Shown here piece after piece: positions 54,586 through 62,716 of a DNA stretch of 64,000 nt (within the stretch, counting starts at the first letter, position 1; every line of letters starts with the position of its first letter). The DNA comes from Gammaproteobacteria bacterium. GTDB lineage: Bacteria > Pseudomonadota > Gammaproteobacteria > DSM-16500. Location: positions 1 to 64,000 of the forward strand of contig JABDGK010000005.1 in NCBI GenBank assembly GCA_013286085.1. The letters are read 5' to 3'. A program made the translations under genes and the position numbers. The notes beneath the pieces were generated by a model. The model saw only the letters and a list, made by a program, of their open reading frames with translations, had not been told where the DNA came from and did not search any database.

Positions 54586-54612
54586 TTAGCACTCTTCTAT
54601 TGAGAGTGCTAA
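54586..54612. promoter_or_regulatory. CIRCE operator upstream of rpoH
   Basis: TTAGCACTC (54586-54594), nine bases (TTCTATTGA), and GAGTGCTAA (54604-54612) match the CIRCE consensus at every base. It lies 38 bases upstream of the rpoH ATG, within the ftsX-rpoH gap. HrcA bound here should repress rpoH. On the reverse strand a TAAAAT at the downstream edge could be a -10, but no clear -35 is visible. Confidence 0.93.
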
Positions 54613-54677
54613 ACAGATTTTTTCAAGAATATGCTTCAGGCTTCTATTGTTAATTTTAGCAGATTTTTACACAGTTT

Positions 54678-55646
54678 TTATGAGCTGGGGGTGCGCAAAT
54701 GGCGGTTCACCGCTAGCCATGCACCTACTAAGCCTAGCGCTATGCTACTGAATAATAATAAAAATGTATTAGCCATACCAATTCCGATCAGTTGAAATTG
54801 ACTGCGATATAAGCCAGCCAACGTGGTAGAGGGTTCTCGAAGCCACAATAATAATAAATCCACCAACTGCCAGGCGATAATGCCGCCCAGTAGGCCGTAA
54901 ATCATACCCGCATAAAGAAATGGTCGGCGAATAAAGGCGTCTGTGCCGCCGATAAATTGGATGACGCTAATGTCTTTTTTATTGTATTGGGTCACCGAAC
55001 GGATGCAGTGATAGATAATCAGTAGAACCCCGATAGCTAAAAAGCTCGATAATGCGTAAATGAACCGATGTGCTAGCATCATGAAAGCTGCTAAGCGCTG
55101 TGCCCACATCATATCAAGCTGTATGGATTGTATAGCAGGATATTGTTTGAGTATTTCGCCGAGCTTCGTTAAGTCAGCCGGTGAACGATAAGAAGCGATG
55201 GGTTGTATTACCACAGTCCAAGGCAATGGATTATTGGTAAGATCTGTCATCACTTCATCAATACCCGATTGCTGCTGCAATTCTTTTAAGCCTTGTGCCG
55301 GAGAGATAGCATGCACCTCACGGATGGCTGAGGTGGTTTTTAAGGTTTGTACGAGTGCGAGCGCTTCATTTTCGGTTGTATTTGGTTTAAGAAATACTGT
55401 TAGCTGCGTGCTGTCTCGGTAGTTGTGTCCCAGTATTTCAATGTTTTTTAGTAGCACAAATAATGTGGTTGGTAAGGCTAATGCAATACCAATGACTAAA
55501 CAGGTAATCAGCGTGCTGAAAGGCGTTCGGCTAAGTTGACCCAGGCCATTGCGACGGGCTTGGCGATGCTGTAGCCAATATTGTCTGACGACGCTTTTGT
55601 CGAAAAGAGTGGATGTAGCGTGTGTTTTACGCTGGGGCTGGCTCAT
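54678..55646 (-). CDS. ftsX: Cell division protein FtsX
   Basis: Permease-like partner of FtsE that activates septal peptidoglycan hydrolases. The 322-residue protein has a polar cytoplasmic start, a first membrane helix (LITCLVIGIALALPTTLFVL), a periplasmic domain (about 75-180) and three further helices (RFIYALSSFLAIGVLLIIYH; FLYAGMIYGLLGGIIAWQL; a C-terminal one). It overlaps ftsE by 20 bases. Confidence 0.97.
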   Translation of the reverse strand: MSQPQRKTHATSTLFDKSVVRQYWLQHRQARRNGLGQLSRTPFSTLITCLVIGIALALPTTLFVLLKNIEILGHNYRDSTQLTVFLKPNTTENEALALVQTLKTTSAIREVHAISPAQGLKELQQQSGIDEVMTDLTNNPLPWTVVIQPIASYRSPADLTKLGEILKQYPAIQSIQLDMMWAQRLAAFMMLAHRFIYALSSFLAIGVLLIIYHCIRSVTQYNKKDISVIQFIGGTDAFIRRPFLYAGMIYGLLGGIIAWQLVDLLLLWLREPSTTLAGLYRSQFQLIGIGMANTFLLLFSSIALGLVGAWLAVNRHLRTPSS

Positions 55647-56295
55647 GAAATAGCTTCCCTTCGTGTAGAGTGAATTGAGGATAATGAAAATTATTAATTA
55701 AATTTAAATCATGGCTCGCAATCAAAATGGTCATGCCTAAACGATTAAATTGCGCGAAAAGATGCATAATTTCGCCCGCGAGTTTTGGATCGAGGTTACC
55801 TGTTGGTTCATCAGCGAGTAGTACAGCTGGTTTATTGATAACGGCACGGGCAATGGCAATACGTTGTTGTTCGCCGCCAGAGAGTTCGTATGGATAATCT
55901 TGTTCGCGATTATCCAGGCTCACTTTCTTTAATACGGCGTGCACGCGATTATTAATTTCTTTATGCGTGTAACCTGCAATTACCAGCGGTAAGGCAACGT
56001 TGTCAAATACTGTGCGATTCATTAATAAATTCGGTGTTTGTAAAATCATCCCGATTTGACGGCGTAATTCAGGTAACTGTTTTCTAGAGAGATTATTTAA
56101 ATGAAAACTACCAATACGAATATCGCCTTGAGTAGGAAGTTCAAGACCCGCTAGTAATTTGAGTAACGTGCTTTTGCCAGCGCCAGAGCGACCAGTAAGA
56201 AATACAAAATCACCGGGAGCAAGATGGAAGTTCACGTTATCCAATGCCTTGTGGCCATTCGGATAGCGCTTACTGACATTTCGCAATTCAATCAT
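55627..56295 (-). CDS. ftsE: Cell division ATP-binding protein FtsE
   Basis: ABC ATPase acting with FtsX. The ATG at 56295 gives the family start MIELRNVSKRYPNGHKALDN; the longer frame upstream overlaps ftsY by 53 bases and is unlikely. The 222-residue protein has Walker A TGRSGAGKSTLLK, signature ELSGGEQQRIAIARA, Walker B AVLLADEPTGNLD and the switch His in IASHD. It overlaps ftsY by eight bases. Confidence 0.98.
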   Translation of the reverse strand: MIELRNVSKRYPNGHKALDNVNFHLAPGDFVFLTGRSGAGKSTLLKLLAGLELPTQGDIRIGSFHLNNLSRKQLPELRRQIGMILQTPNLLMNRTVFDNVALPLVIAGYTHKEINNRVHAVLKKVSLDNREQDYPYELSGGEQQRIAIARAVINKPAVLLADEPTGNLDPKLAGEIMHLFAQFNRLGMTILIASHDLNLINNFHYPQFTLHEGKLFHEPAPA

Positions 56296-57289
56296 GGGGT
56301 TCTGCCATTTCAAAAAGTGCATTAACAAATTCGTCGGCATTAAACGGTCTTAAGTCGTCTATTCCCTCACCGACACCAATATAACGAATCGGAATGTGAA
56401 GCTGTTTTGCAATAGCAAAAATAATTCCGCCTTTTGCTGTGCCATCCAGTTTAGTGAGAGCTAAACCGGTAATACCAATCGCATCATGAAATTGTTTTGC
56501 TTGTGTTAATGCATTTTGCCCTATGCTTGCGTCAAGCACCAGTAGAGTTTCATGCGGCGCAGAGGGATCCAGTTTCGTCATGACGCGTTTTACTTTTTTT
56601 AATTCGTCCATCAAGTTTGTTTGCGTGTGTAAACGACCCGCGGTGTCGGCAATTAACACATCAATTTCTCGCGCTTTGGCGGATTCAAGAGCATCATAAA
56701 TGACGGCAGCTGTATCGGCTCCTGGTTGTTGGGATACAACAGGAATTTTATTGCGCTCGCCCCATACTTGTAATTGTTCGATGGCAGCAGCACGAAACGT
56801 ATCGCCCGCGGCTAGCATCACAGTTTCATCGGCTGCTTGGAGACTTTTAGCTAATTTGCCAATGGTAGTGGTTTTACCGGAACCATTAATGCCGACGACT
56901 AAGATCACGAAGGGTTTTTTATCGTCAGGGATGGCGAGGGTGACTTGACAAGGATGCAGCATGTTTTTCATGTCTTCTTGCAAACAGTGCAGCACAGCAG
57001 CCGAGTCACTTAATTCTTTGCGCGCTAATTTTTGCGTTAGATGCTGAATTAATTGTTGGGTTGCTTCGACACCGACGTCGGCGCTAAGCAATTGTGTTTC
57101 AATGAGATCCAGTAAATCGTTATCAAGCGTTTTTTTACCGAGAATTAAATTGGCGATGCCCGTGGTGAAACGGGTGCGGGTTTTTGCTAAACCTTGCGCT
57201 AAGCGAGCAAATAAGCCTTTTTTTTCACTGGGTGGGGTGGGTTCTGTCTCTGCCGTTGCCGTTTTTTTTCGTCTTAATATGTTAAACAT
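56288..57289 (-). CDS. ftsY: Signal recognition particle receptor FtsY
   Basis: SRP receptor GTPase for co-translational membrane insertion. The 333-residue protein has a short charged A domain, the N domain and the G domain: GINGSGKTTTIGKLA, AAGDTFRAAAIEQL, DTAGRL, TKLDGTAKGG and IGVGEGIDDLRPF. The A domain is shorter than in E. coli. First gene of ftsYEX. rsmD starts 95 bases away on the other strand. Confidence 0.98.
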   Translation of the reverse strand: MFNILRRKKTATAETEPTPPSEKKGLFARLAQGLAKTRTRFTTGIANLILGKKTLDNDLLDLIETQLLSADVGVEATQQLIQHLTQKLARKELSDSAAVLHCLQEDMKNMLHPCQVTLAIPDDKKPFVILVVGINGSGKTTTIGKLAKSLQAADETVMLAAGDTFRAAAIEQLQVWGERNKIPVVSQQPGADTAAVIYDALESAKAREIDVLIADTAGRLHTQTNLMDELKKVKRVMTKLDPSAPHETLLVLDASIGQNALTQAKQFHDAIGITGLALTKLDGTAKGGIIFAIAKQLHIPIRYIGVGEGIDDLRPFNADEFVNALFEMAEPHD

Positions 57290-57383
57290 TGATCAATTCC
57301 GCCAAAATTACTGTGGCGTAAATGGTACCACACCCTCGGATAGGGATGGTACAATCGCCGGACATAAAGTAGGGGAAATAACT

Positions 57384-57944
57384 GTGGCTCAAGGCCAAAT
57401 ACGTATTATTGGGGGTGCTTGGCGCGGGCGCAAGATTCAAGTGCCTGATTTACCTGATTTGCGACCCACACCTGACAGGGTGCGCGAAACGTTATTTAAT
57501 TGGCTGCAACCCGTGATCGCTGGCGCTTATTGTTTGGATATGTTTGCAGGCAGTGGGGCGCTGGGTTTTGAAGCGTTATCACGCGGTGCGGCGTATGTCG
57601 AAATGGTAGACCAATCGAGTGCCATCGTTGCTGCGTTGCGACAACAGTTACGTATTTTCGGTGCAGAAAATGCGGATGTCTATGCGGCTACCATGCCACA
57701 ACAGTTGCGTACCCCGGCACGACCTTTTGATGTGGTATTTTTAGATCCGCCATTTAAAGAAAATTTATTGTTGCCATGCTGTACTTATTTAGAAGAAAAA
57801 GCATTGCTAGCAGACGGTGCTTATATTTATTTGGAATCCAAAGACACTTTAGATGAAAGTATGTTGCCAACGAATTGGCAATTATTAAAAAGTAAAAAAG
57901 CAGGGCAGGTGTCGTACCACTTAGCTCAACGTAAAAATCGGTAG
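57384..57944 (+). CDS. rsmD: 16S rRNA (guanine966-N2)-methyltransferase RsmD
   Basis: The GTG at 57384, seven bases after AGGGGA (57371-57376), gives a 186-residue protein starting VAQGQIRIIGGAWRGRKI; upstream in-frame starts overlap ftsY. Motifs are the SAM site DMFAGSGALGFEALSRGA and the catalytic FLDPPF. It methylates G966 of 16S rRNA. Divergence from ftsY is common in gammaproteobacteria. trpS follows after 14 bases. Confidence 0.96.
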   Translation: MAQGQIRIIGGAWRGRKIQVPDLPDLRPTPDRVRETLFNWLQPVIAGAYCLDMFAGSGALGFEALSRGAAYVEMVDQSSAIVAALRQQLRIFGAENADVYAATMPQQLRTPARPFDVVFLDPPFKENLLLPCCTYLEEKALLADGAYIYLESKDTLDESMLPTNWQLLKSKKAGQVSYHLAQRKNR

Positions 57945-57958
57945 AAGGAAAGCATGAC

Positions 57959-59026
57959 ATGAGTACACAAAAACCACGCTTACTCTCAGGTGATACGCCC
58001 ACTGGCCGTTTGCACTTGGGACATTGGGTGGGTTCGGTCGAAAATCGCGTGGCACTGCAAGATGCCTATGATTGTTATTTTTTAATTGCGAATACACATG
58101 CTTTCACAACGCGTATGGATAGACCGGATGAAATCCGCCAAAGTGTGCTGGATATTGCAACGGATTGGTTGGCGGCAGGTATTGACCCGAAGCGCAGCAC
58201 GTTGTTTATTCAATCCGAAGTGCCCGTTATTGCGGAGCTTACATTTTTTTTTAGTATGTTGCTTTCTTATCCGCGGGTGATGCGTAATCCAACTATTAAA
58301 GATGAGATTCGTGATAAAGGATTAGGTGAGAATTATCCATTCGGATTTTTATTATATCCGATTGGACAGGTTGCAGATATTTTAGCTTTTCGCGCGGATA
58401 TTGTGCCGGTTGGCGAAGATCAAATTCCCCATCTTGAAATGACGCGAGAAGTCGCGCGTCGTTTTAATCAATTATATTGTGGTGTGGATTCTCATACAGA
58501 AGATAAAGATTATTTAACACAAGGCGGGTTATTTCCCGTGGTGGATGTGTTACTGGGGCGAACACGGCGCTTAGCCGGTATTGGTGCGCCGGGACCCGAT
58601 GGTAATTTATTAAAAATGTCGAAGTCACTGAATAATGCGATTTTTTTAAGTGATGATGCAGATGCAATCGCAAAAAAAGTGAAAGCTATGTACACCGATC
58701 CGAAACGCTTAAAAGCAACCGATCCTGGTACAGTGGAGAATAATCCGTTGTGGATTTTCCATGAAACATTTAACCCAGATAAAGCGTGGGTAGCAGAAGC
58801 AGAAGCAAAATATCGTGAAGGCGGTATTGGCGATATGGAATGTAAAAAACGCTTAGTTGAAGTGCTAGTCGCATTGATTGAACCTATTCAGCAGCGTCGC
58901 TTGGTTTTTGAAAAAGATCCTGGCCAAGTATTGGAAGTGTTGCGTGAAGGAACGGCTAAGGCGAATACGGTGGCAGGAGAAACGCTGCGATTGGCGAAGA
59001 AGGCCATGAGGCAAGATTATTTTTGA
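57959..59026 (+). CDS. trpS: Tryptophanyl-tRNA synthetase
   Basis: Class I synthetase for tRNA-Trp. The 355-residue product has LSGDTPTGRLHLGHWVGS with the HIGH-type HLGH, the PVGEDQIPHLEMTREVARRF helix region and LLKMSKSLNNAIFL with KMSKS. It is slightly longer than the E. coli enzyme because of the Thr/Asp insertion after KMSKS region and the C-terminal helix. It is read after rsmD. Confidence 0.98.
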   Translation: MSTQKPRLLSGDTPTGRLHLGHWVGSVENRVALQDAYDCYFLIANTHAFTTRMDRPDEIRQSVLDIATDWLAAGIDPKRSTLFIQSEVPVIAELTFFFSMLLSYPRVMRNPTIKDEIRDKGLGENYPFGFLLYPIGQVADILAFRADIVPVGEDQIPHLEMTREVARRFNQLYCGVDSHTEDKDYLTQGGLFPVVDVLLGRTRRLAGIGAPGPDGNLLKMSKSLNNAIFLSDDADAIAKKVKAMYTDPKRLKATDPGTVENNPLWIFHETFNPDKAWVAEAEAKYREGGIGDMECKKRLVEVLVALIEPIQQRRLVFEKDPGQVLEVLREGTAKANTVAGETLRLAKKAMRQDYF

Positions 59027-59046
59027 TTAGGGTCTAGGTAGCGCTT

Positions 59047-59105
59047 CGTGAACGGGCACGCACGTTCACGATTAGAGCACGCTTGTCAGTATTTATGTGT
59101 AGGCC
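59047..59105. repeat. Deletion derivative of the 47594 hairpin element
   Basis: TTCGTGAACGGGCACGCACG and TTCACGATTAGAGCACGCTTG match the outer arms of 47591-47720, but the long GC-rich inner arms are gone. The shared right flank runs through CTTGTCAGTATTTATGTG and TAGGCCCTATG. It lies after the trpS stop. Confidence 0.7.
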
Positions 59106-59189
59106 CTATGTTTTTGATAAGCAGGTGTGTTCAAATATATATCAATCTGTTAAAATAATAAATATAGCGATATTGCCAGGAGGTGTGCC

Positions 59190-59513
59190 GTGGTTAAGAT
59201 TCCGAGTTTAGATGATTTGAAAAAAGCCGGTGCTGATTTAGTGGATTCTGCAAAATCAGGCAAGTTGGTTGATCAATTGAAATCACATATCGAATCGGTT
59301 GGTGAACGCTTGACGAAAGACGGTTCGCAAATGCCACAAGGCGATGACCCAGTGAAAGCGCAATTTAAAGTATTGCAAGCAACCCTGAATGAGTTATATG
59401 AATCGCAGTCCGCACAAAATGAGTTAATCAAAAAATTTGAAACGCAATTAGGTGTGTTAGCAAAAGTAATTAATACACCACCCACAAAAACGAGTGAGGA
59501 AAAGAAAGAATGA
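59190..59513 (+). CDS. Small soluble orphan with coiled-coil tail
   Basis: The GTG at 59190 is six bases after a perfect AGGAGG (59178-59183). The 107-residue product begins VVKIPSLDDLKKAGADLVDS, is helical, and has a likely coiled coil at residues 58-95 (LQATLNELYESQSAQNELI). It ends in Glu/Lys-rich sequence. I do not recognise it; size and coiled coil recall UbiK-type or envelope accessory proteins, but the sequence does not match. Its stop codon overlaps the start of the next small gene (TGATG). Confidence 0.7.
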   Translation: MVKIPSLDDLKKAGADLVDSAKSGKLVDQLKSHIESVGERLTKDGSQMPQGDDPVKAQFKVLQATLNELYESQSAQNELIKKFETQLGVLAKVINTPPTKTSEEKKE

Positions 59514-59635
59514 TGAATCATGAACAAGAAGATTTACGCGCCTATCGAAAATTTGGTTTAACACTATTGCAACTGATGGGTTTGCTGGCTATTGCTGGCA
59601 TTGTTGCTGAAGTTGTGTTGAATTGGTTGTTTTAA
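59513..59635 (+). CDS. 40-residue single-pass membrane protein
   Basis: The ATG at 59513 overlaps the stop codon of the preceding gene; an in-frame ATG at 59510 is also possible. The product has a charged start (NHEQEDLRAYRKFG) and one membrane helix (LTLLQLMGLLAIAGIVAEVV) ending LNWLF. Translational coupling to a gene with a strong ribosome site and the clear charged-then-hydrophobic layout argue that it is real. The two may act together at the inner membrane. It ends one base before the convergent PH-domain gene. Confidence 0.7.
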   Translation: MNHEQEDLRAYRKFGLTLLQLMGLLAIAGIVAEVVLNWLF

Positions 59636-59636
59636 T

Positions 59637-60146
59637 CTATTGCTTCAACTGTGAATGCACACTGCGTTGAAATTCCCCCGGTGTATTCACTTGCATAAAT
59701 CGATCAGCACTGCCGCCAAACCCATTAATCGTGATATTGCCATAGTTAAGCATTTGCGCTAGCAAACTTTGATCGATGTTCACAGTCGAGATCGTCGATA
59801 GCCTCAAATCAGCAACAATACGTTCCACCAAGCCTTCGCGCATGATCACCCGTTTATTGGTGACAGCATAATCCGATAATTGATACAGAATCCATTGCTG
59901 AATACCTGAAACAATAGCGGCTATCAAAAATATAATAGCGGGTAAGTGGTGGGCCGAGTTTAAAATAGGGAGGATGTGTGAAAAAGTAGAAAGCGTTTGA
60001 TCTAGCCCATGTGTGATGCGGTTATCTGTGCAGAAGAATAAAGTGACTAATAAAAAAAGTGCAGGCACAAGAAAAACAATATAATGTTTTTTGGTGCGGA
60101 AAATAATTTTTTCATCAGGCAATAAATTGTTATCAATATAGCTCAT
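59637..60146 (-). CDS. Membrane-anchored bacterial PH domain protein
   Basis: The 169-residue protein has two membrane helices (about 23-40 and 68-88) and a C-terminal bacterial pleckstrin-homology domain (bPH2/DUF304, YdbS-like): YQLSDYAVTNKRVIMREGLV then DLRLSTISTVNIDQSLLAQM and NYGNITINGFGG. Such proteins are inner-membrane and of unknown function. The MarC-family gene lies 10 bases upstream on the same strand, so the two form an operon. Confidence 0.92.
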   Translation of the reverse strand: MSYIDNNLLPDEKIIFRTKKHYIVFLVPALFLLVTLFFCTDNRITHGLDQTLSTFSHILPILNSAHHLPAIIFLIAAIVSGIQQWILYQLSDYAVTNKRVIMREGLVERIVADLRLSTISTVNIDQSLLAQMLNYGNITINGFGGSADRFMQVNTPGEFQRSVHSQLKQ

Positions 60147-60156
60147 GTATCAATCC

Positions 60157-60747
60157 CTATTGTAAGTGAAAAAATTCTTGTATTCCGGTTAAAAACATTT
60201 GCACCGCCATGGTTGTTAAGATCATACCCATTAAACGTTCAATGGCTGTGAGACCGCGGTCCCCCAATATTTTACGCAGAAAATCGGCAAAGACGAGCAC
60301 AATTGTGCATGTTAACCATGCAATAAACAAGGCTAGTGTCCATAAGCTAAGATGTTGCGGTGCTTGATTGGCAAGTAGCATCACAAAAGCCAATGCTGAC
60401 GGACCAGCAACAAGTGGAATGGCGAGTGGGACGATGAAGGGCTCCCCAATTTGTGATGTACGTTTGGTATGTTCTTCGGCAGGAAAAATCATTTTAATCG
60501 CAATCAGAAATAAAATAATACCGCCCGCAATACCAAGTGCTGGGCCTGATATTTGCATGCTTTCGAGGATGTTTTTGCCGAAGTACAAAAACAAGAGCAA
60601 GATCAAAAACGCAATGAATGTTTCGCGCAATACAATCAGTTTGCGACGTTTTACTGCCACACTGTTTAAGACAGAAAGAAACACCGGGACGTTACCCAAA
60701 GGGTCCATCACCAAAATTAATGTCATTGTGGCTGTATATAAGTTCAT
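60157..60747 (-). CDS. MarC family membrane protein
   Basis: The 196-residue protein has six membrane helices and MarC/YchE family sequences: LILVMDPLGNVPVFLSVLN, GGIILFLIAIKMIFP, FIVPLAIPLVAGPSALAFVM and RLMGMILTTMAVQMFLTGI. MarC proteins were once linked to multiple antibiotic resistance; their transport role is unsettled. It lies upstream of the PH-domain gene. A long perfect palindrome lies between its start and the flavoprotein gene. Confidence 0.94.
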   Translation of the reverse strand: MNLYTATMTLILVMDPLGNVPVFLSVLNSVAVKRRKLIVLRETFIAFLILLLFLYFGKNILESMQISGPALGIAGGIILFLIAIKMIFPAEEHTKRTSQIGEPFIVPLAIPLVAGPSALAFVMLLANQAPQHLSLWTLALFIAWLTCTIVLVFADFLRKILGDRGLTAIERLMGMILTTMAVQMFLTGIQEFFHLQ

Positions 60748-60774
60748 GATTACGATTATACCACAAGAATATAG

Positions 60775-60860
60775 AAAGTAGCCCGTATGCAGCGAAGCGT
60801 AATACGGGATGTGCCATGCGCAAAATCCCGTATTACGCTTCGCTGCATACGGGCTACTTT
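60775..60860. repeat. Perfect 36-bp inverted repeat (CCCGTATTACGCTTCGCTGC)
   Basis: AAAGTAGCCCGTATGCAGCG, AAGCGTAATACGGGAT (60775-60810) is exactly inverted at 60825-60860 around GTGCCATGCGCAAA. It ends one base before the stop codon of the flavoprotein gene. Related palindromes (CCCGGATTACGCTTCGCT) are common in gammaproteobacteria. There is no second copy here. Confidence 0.92.
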
Positions 60861-60861
60861 T

Positions 60862-62007
60862 CTAAAACAATGCCGGCAACTGCTTTGCTAAGTTCATCCG
60901 TTCTTTGACTGCATCATTAGTGAGTACAAACCCCTGTAATTGCCGTGCTTCATTGTAAAATAAAGCGCGAACATTATTATTTTCTATCTCAATTTGCCAA
61001 TCGCCAGGCATACCTTTGGGCGGTGGGCAAATGGCTAAAGGATGTGTGGGTGTTTTTACCATCACAGGCATGGCCGGGTATTCCACCATTGTGTTCGTGC
61101 CAGCCAGCGTTTTGGCAAGCGCCCGCGAGCAATTTAAAAGTGGGGCAATGTATGGCAGCACATGTCCTTCAACTTCAGCGCAGTCACCGAGCGCATAAAT
61201 TTCTTTGACACTCGTTTCTAGGTAGCGATTCACGACAATGCCACGTTGCGTTTTGATACGAGCTGTTTTTGCTAATGCAATATGCGGCACTAAACCAATA
61301 GCAGATAAAATCAAATCGGTATCGAGATGTTGACCATTAGAAAGTGTTAAACGATAACCGTTTGGGGCTTTGTTAACTTCATGGGCGATACATTCCAAAT
61401 GCCAGCGTATGCCTTGTTGTGCTAAGGCTTGTTGCAGTAATTTCCCAACACTACTCGGAATCAGTAAATCCAATGGTGCTTTGGCAGGTGCAATCACATG
61501 GACTTCGTAGCCGGCATTGCAAAGATCATTTGCAAATTCACAGCCAATTAAACCGGCACCCAGAATAGTAATATTTTTTTTATTTTTAATTAATTCTTGA
61601 AAGGTGGCATAGTGATGAAGATGATTCACGGACATGACTTGATCCACAGCATTGCCAGTGAGAGGGGCTTTTACTACATCCGCGCCGCACGCTAAGACTA
61701 TTTTGCTGTAGGGAATGCTTTCTTCGCCAATCCCAATGGTTTTGGTGATCGGGTCAATATGCGTGACGAGACTGTGGGTTTTAATCACAGCGTTTAATTG
61801 CTCGGCCATGGTGTTGGCGGTGGCGGTTGTTAACGTGTCAGCGTTTTTGCCACTGGTGAGAGCGGTAGAAAGTAACGGTTTGGAATAAAACCGGCCTTCG
61901 TCAGCCGTGATGAGCATGAGTGGCGATGTTTGATCAATTTTTCGAAATTCGCGAGCTAATTGATAGCCTGCTAAGCCGGTGCCGATAATAATGATAGGAT
62001 GTGTCAT
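60862..62007 (-). CDS. FAD-dependent NAD(P)H oxidoreductase, rubredoxin reductase-like
   Basis: The 381-residue protein has the FAD-binding IIIIGTGLAGYQLAREFRK, the NAD(P)H site ITILGAGLIGCEFANDL and the second FAD motif EIYALGDCAEV. It follows the glutathione reductase-like fold without a redox-active Cys pair, as in rubredoxin and ferredoxin reductases. FYSKPLLSTAL resembles Pseudomonas rubredoxin reductase (AlkT/RubB). No rubredoxin is in the window, so the electron acceptor is unknown. Confidence 0.92.
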   Translation of the reverse strand: MTHPIIIIGTGLAGYQLAREFRKIDQTSPLMLITADEGRFYSKPLLSTALTSGKNADTLTTATANTMAEQLNAVIKTHSLVTHIDPITKTIGIGEESIPYSKIVLACGADVVKAPLTGNAVDQVMSVNHLHHYATFQELIKNKKNITILGAGLIGCEFANDLCNAGYEVHVIAPAKAPLDLLIPSSVGKLLQQALAQQGIRWHLECIAHEVNKAPNGYRLTLSNGQHLDTDLILSAIGLVPHIALAKTARIKTQRGIVVNRYLETSVKEIYALGDCAEVEGHVLPYIAPLLNCSRALAKTLAGTNTMVEYPAMPVMVKTPTHPLAICPPPKGMPGDWQIEIENNNVRALFYNEARQLQGFVLTNDAVKERMNLAKQLPALF

Positions 62008-62031
62008 GAGGGTTCGCCAATATCTAATAAT

Positions 62032-62099
62032 GTAGGGTGGAGAAAGCGCAGCGTGTCCACCAAATAATGGTGGACACGCTGCGCTTTGTCCACCCTACT
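62032..62099. repeat. Dispersed palindrome, family 1
   Basis: GTAGGGTGGAGAAAGCGCAG and its inverse flank AAATAAT. The copy lies between the divergent flavoprotein and ubiC genes, unusual for this family, which otherwise prefers gene 3' ends. TATAAT at 62114-62119 follows and may be the ubiC -10. Confidence 0.9.
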
Positions 62100-62159
62100 A
62101 TGGTAATTTATAGTATAATTTTCTCCATTTATAAACAATCAAATGATTGAGTGCTTAAT

Positions 62160-62711
62160 ATGCAAAAACTTCTTTGGCAGCAGTATAATGCTTACCATTT
62201 AACACATCTTCCGCCAGTCGAATTAATAGACTGGCTATTGGATTCAGGTTCTTTTATTAAGCGCTTAAAGCAGCATAGCGCGCAGCTGCCTGTAGTGCGT
62301 GTATTATCACAACAATGGCAATGCCCACCTGTAGACGAAAGAGCGTTACTCGGTATCAGAGAAAGACAAGTGGCATTGGTGCGAGAAGTATTGATTGGTA
62401 GCGGCAATGATCAATGGATGTTTGCACGCACCGTGTTTCCGGCAGCCACATTGACAGGCAGTGAGCGGCGGTTAGCGCATCTTAAAAGCCGCTCGCTTGG
62501 TTCCGTTTTATTTAAAAATCCACGCGTGTTGCGCAGTGATTTTGAATTAGCCTGTATTAAACCCGGTATGGAATGGCATGAAAAAATTCGCCAAGTGACA
62601 AATATCGATAAAAAAATTGTGTGGGCTAGACGTTCGCAGTTTTTTATCAAACAAAAATCGTTATTGCTGACGGAAGTGTTTTTGCCAGCAATCAATCAAT
62701 TAATCCGGTAA
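62160..62711 (+). CDS. ubiC: Chorismate-pyruvate lyase
   Basis: Splits chorismate to 4-hydroxybenzoate and pyruvate, the first ubiquinone step. I start at the ATG at 62160 (183 residues); a GTG at 62151 is also in frame. Signatures are VRVLSQQWQCPPVDERALLG, REVLIGSGNDQWMFARTVFP, SLGSVLFKNPRVLR and ending KQKSLLLTEVFLPA. ubiA starts five bases after the stop. Confidence 0.94.
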   Translation: MQKLLWQQYNAYHLTHLPPVELIDWLLDSGSFIKRLKQHSAQLPVVRVLSQQWQCPPVDERALLGIRERQVALVREVLIGSGNDQWMFARTVFPAATLTGSERRLAHLKSRSLGSVLFKNPRVLRSDFELACIKPGMEWHEKIRQVTNIDKKIVWARRSQFFIKQKSLLLTEVFLPAINQLIR

Positions 62712-62716
62712 AAATC

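Noticed and set aside
59190-59513. UbiK (BMFP) identity for the small coiled-coil protein
   Set aside because: Similar size and coiled coil, but the sequence does not align with UbiK and its place next to trpS gives no support.
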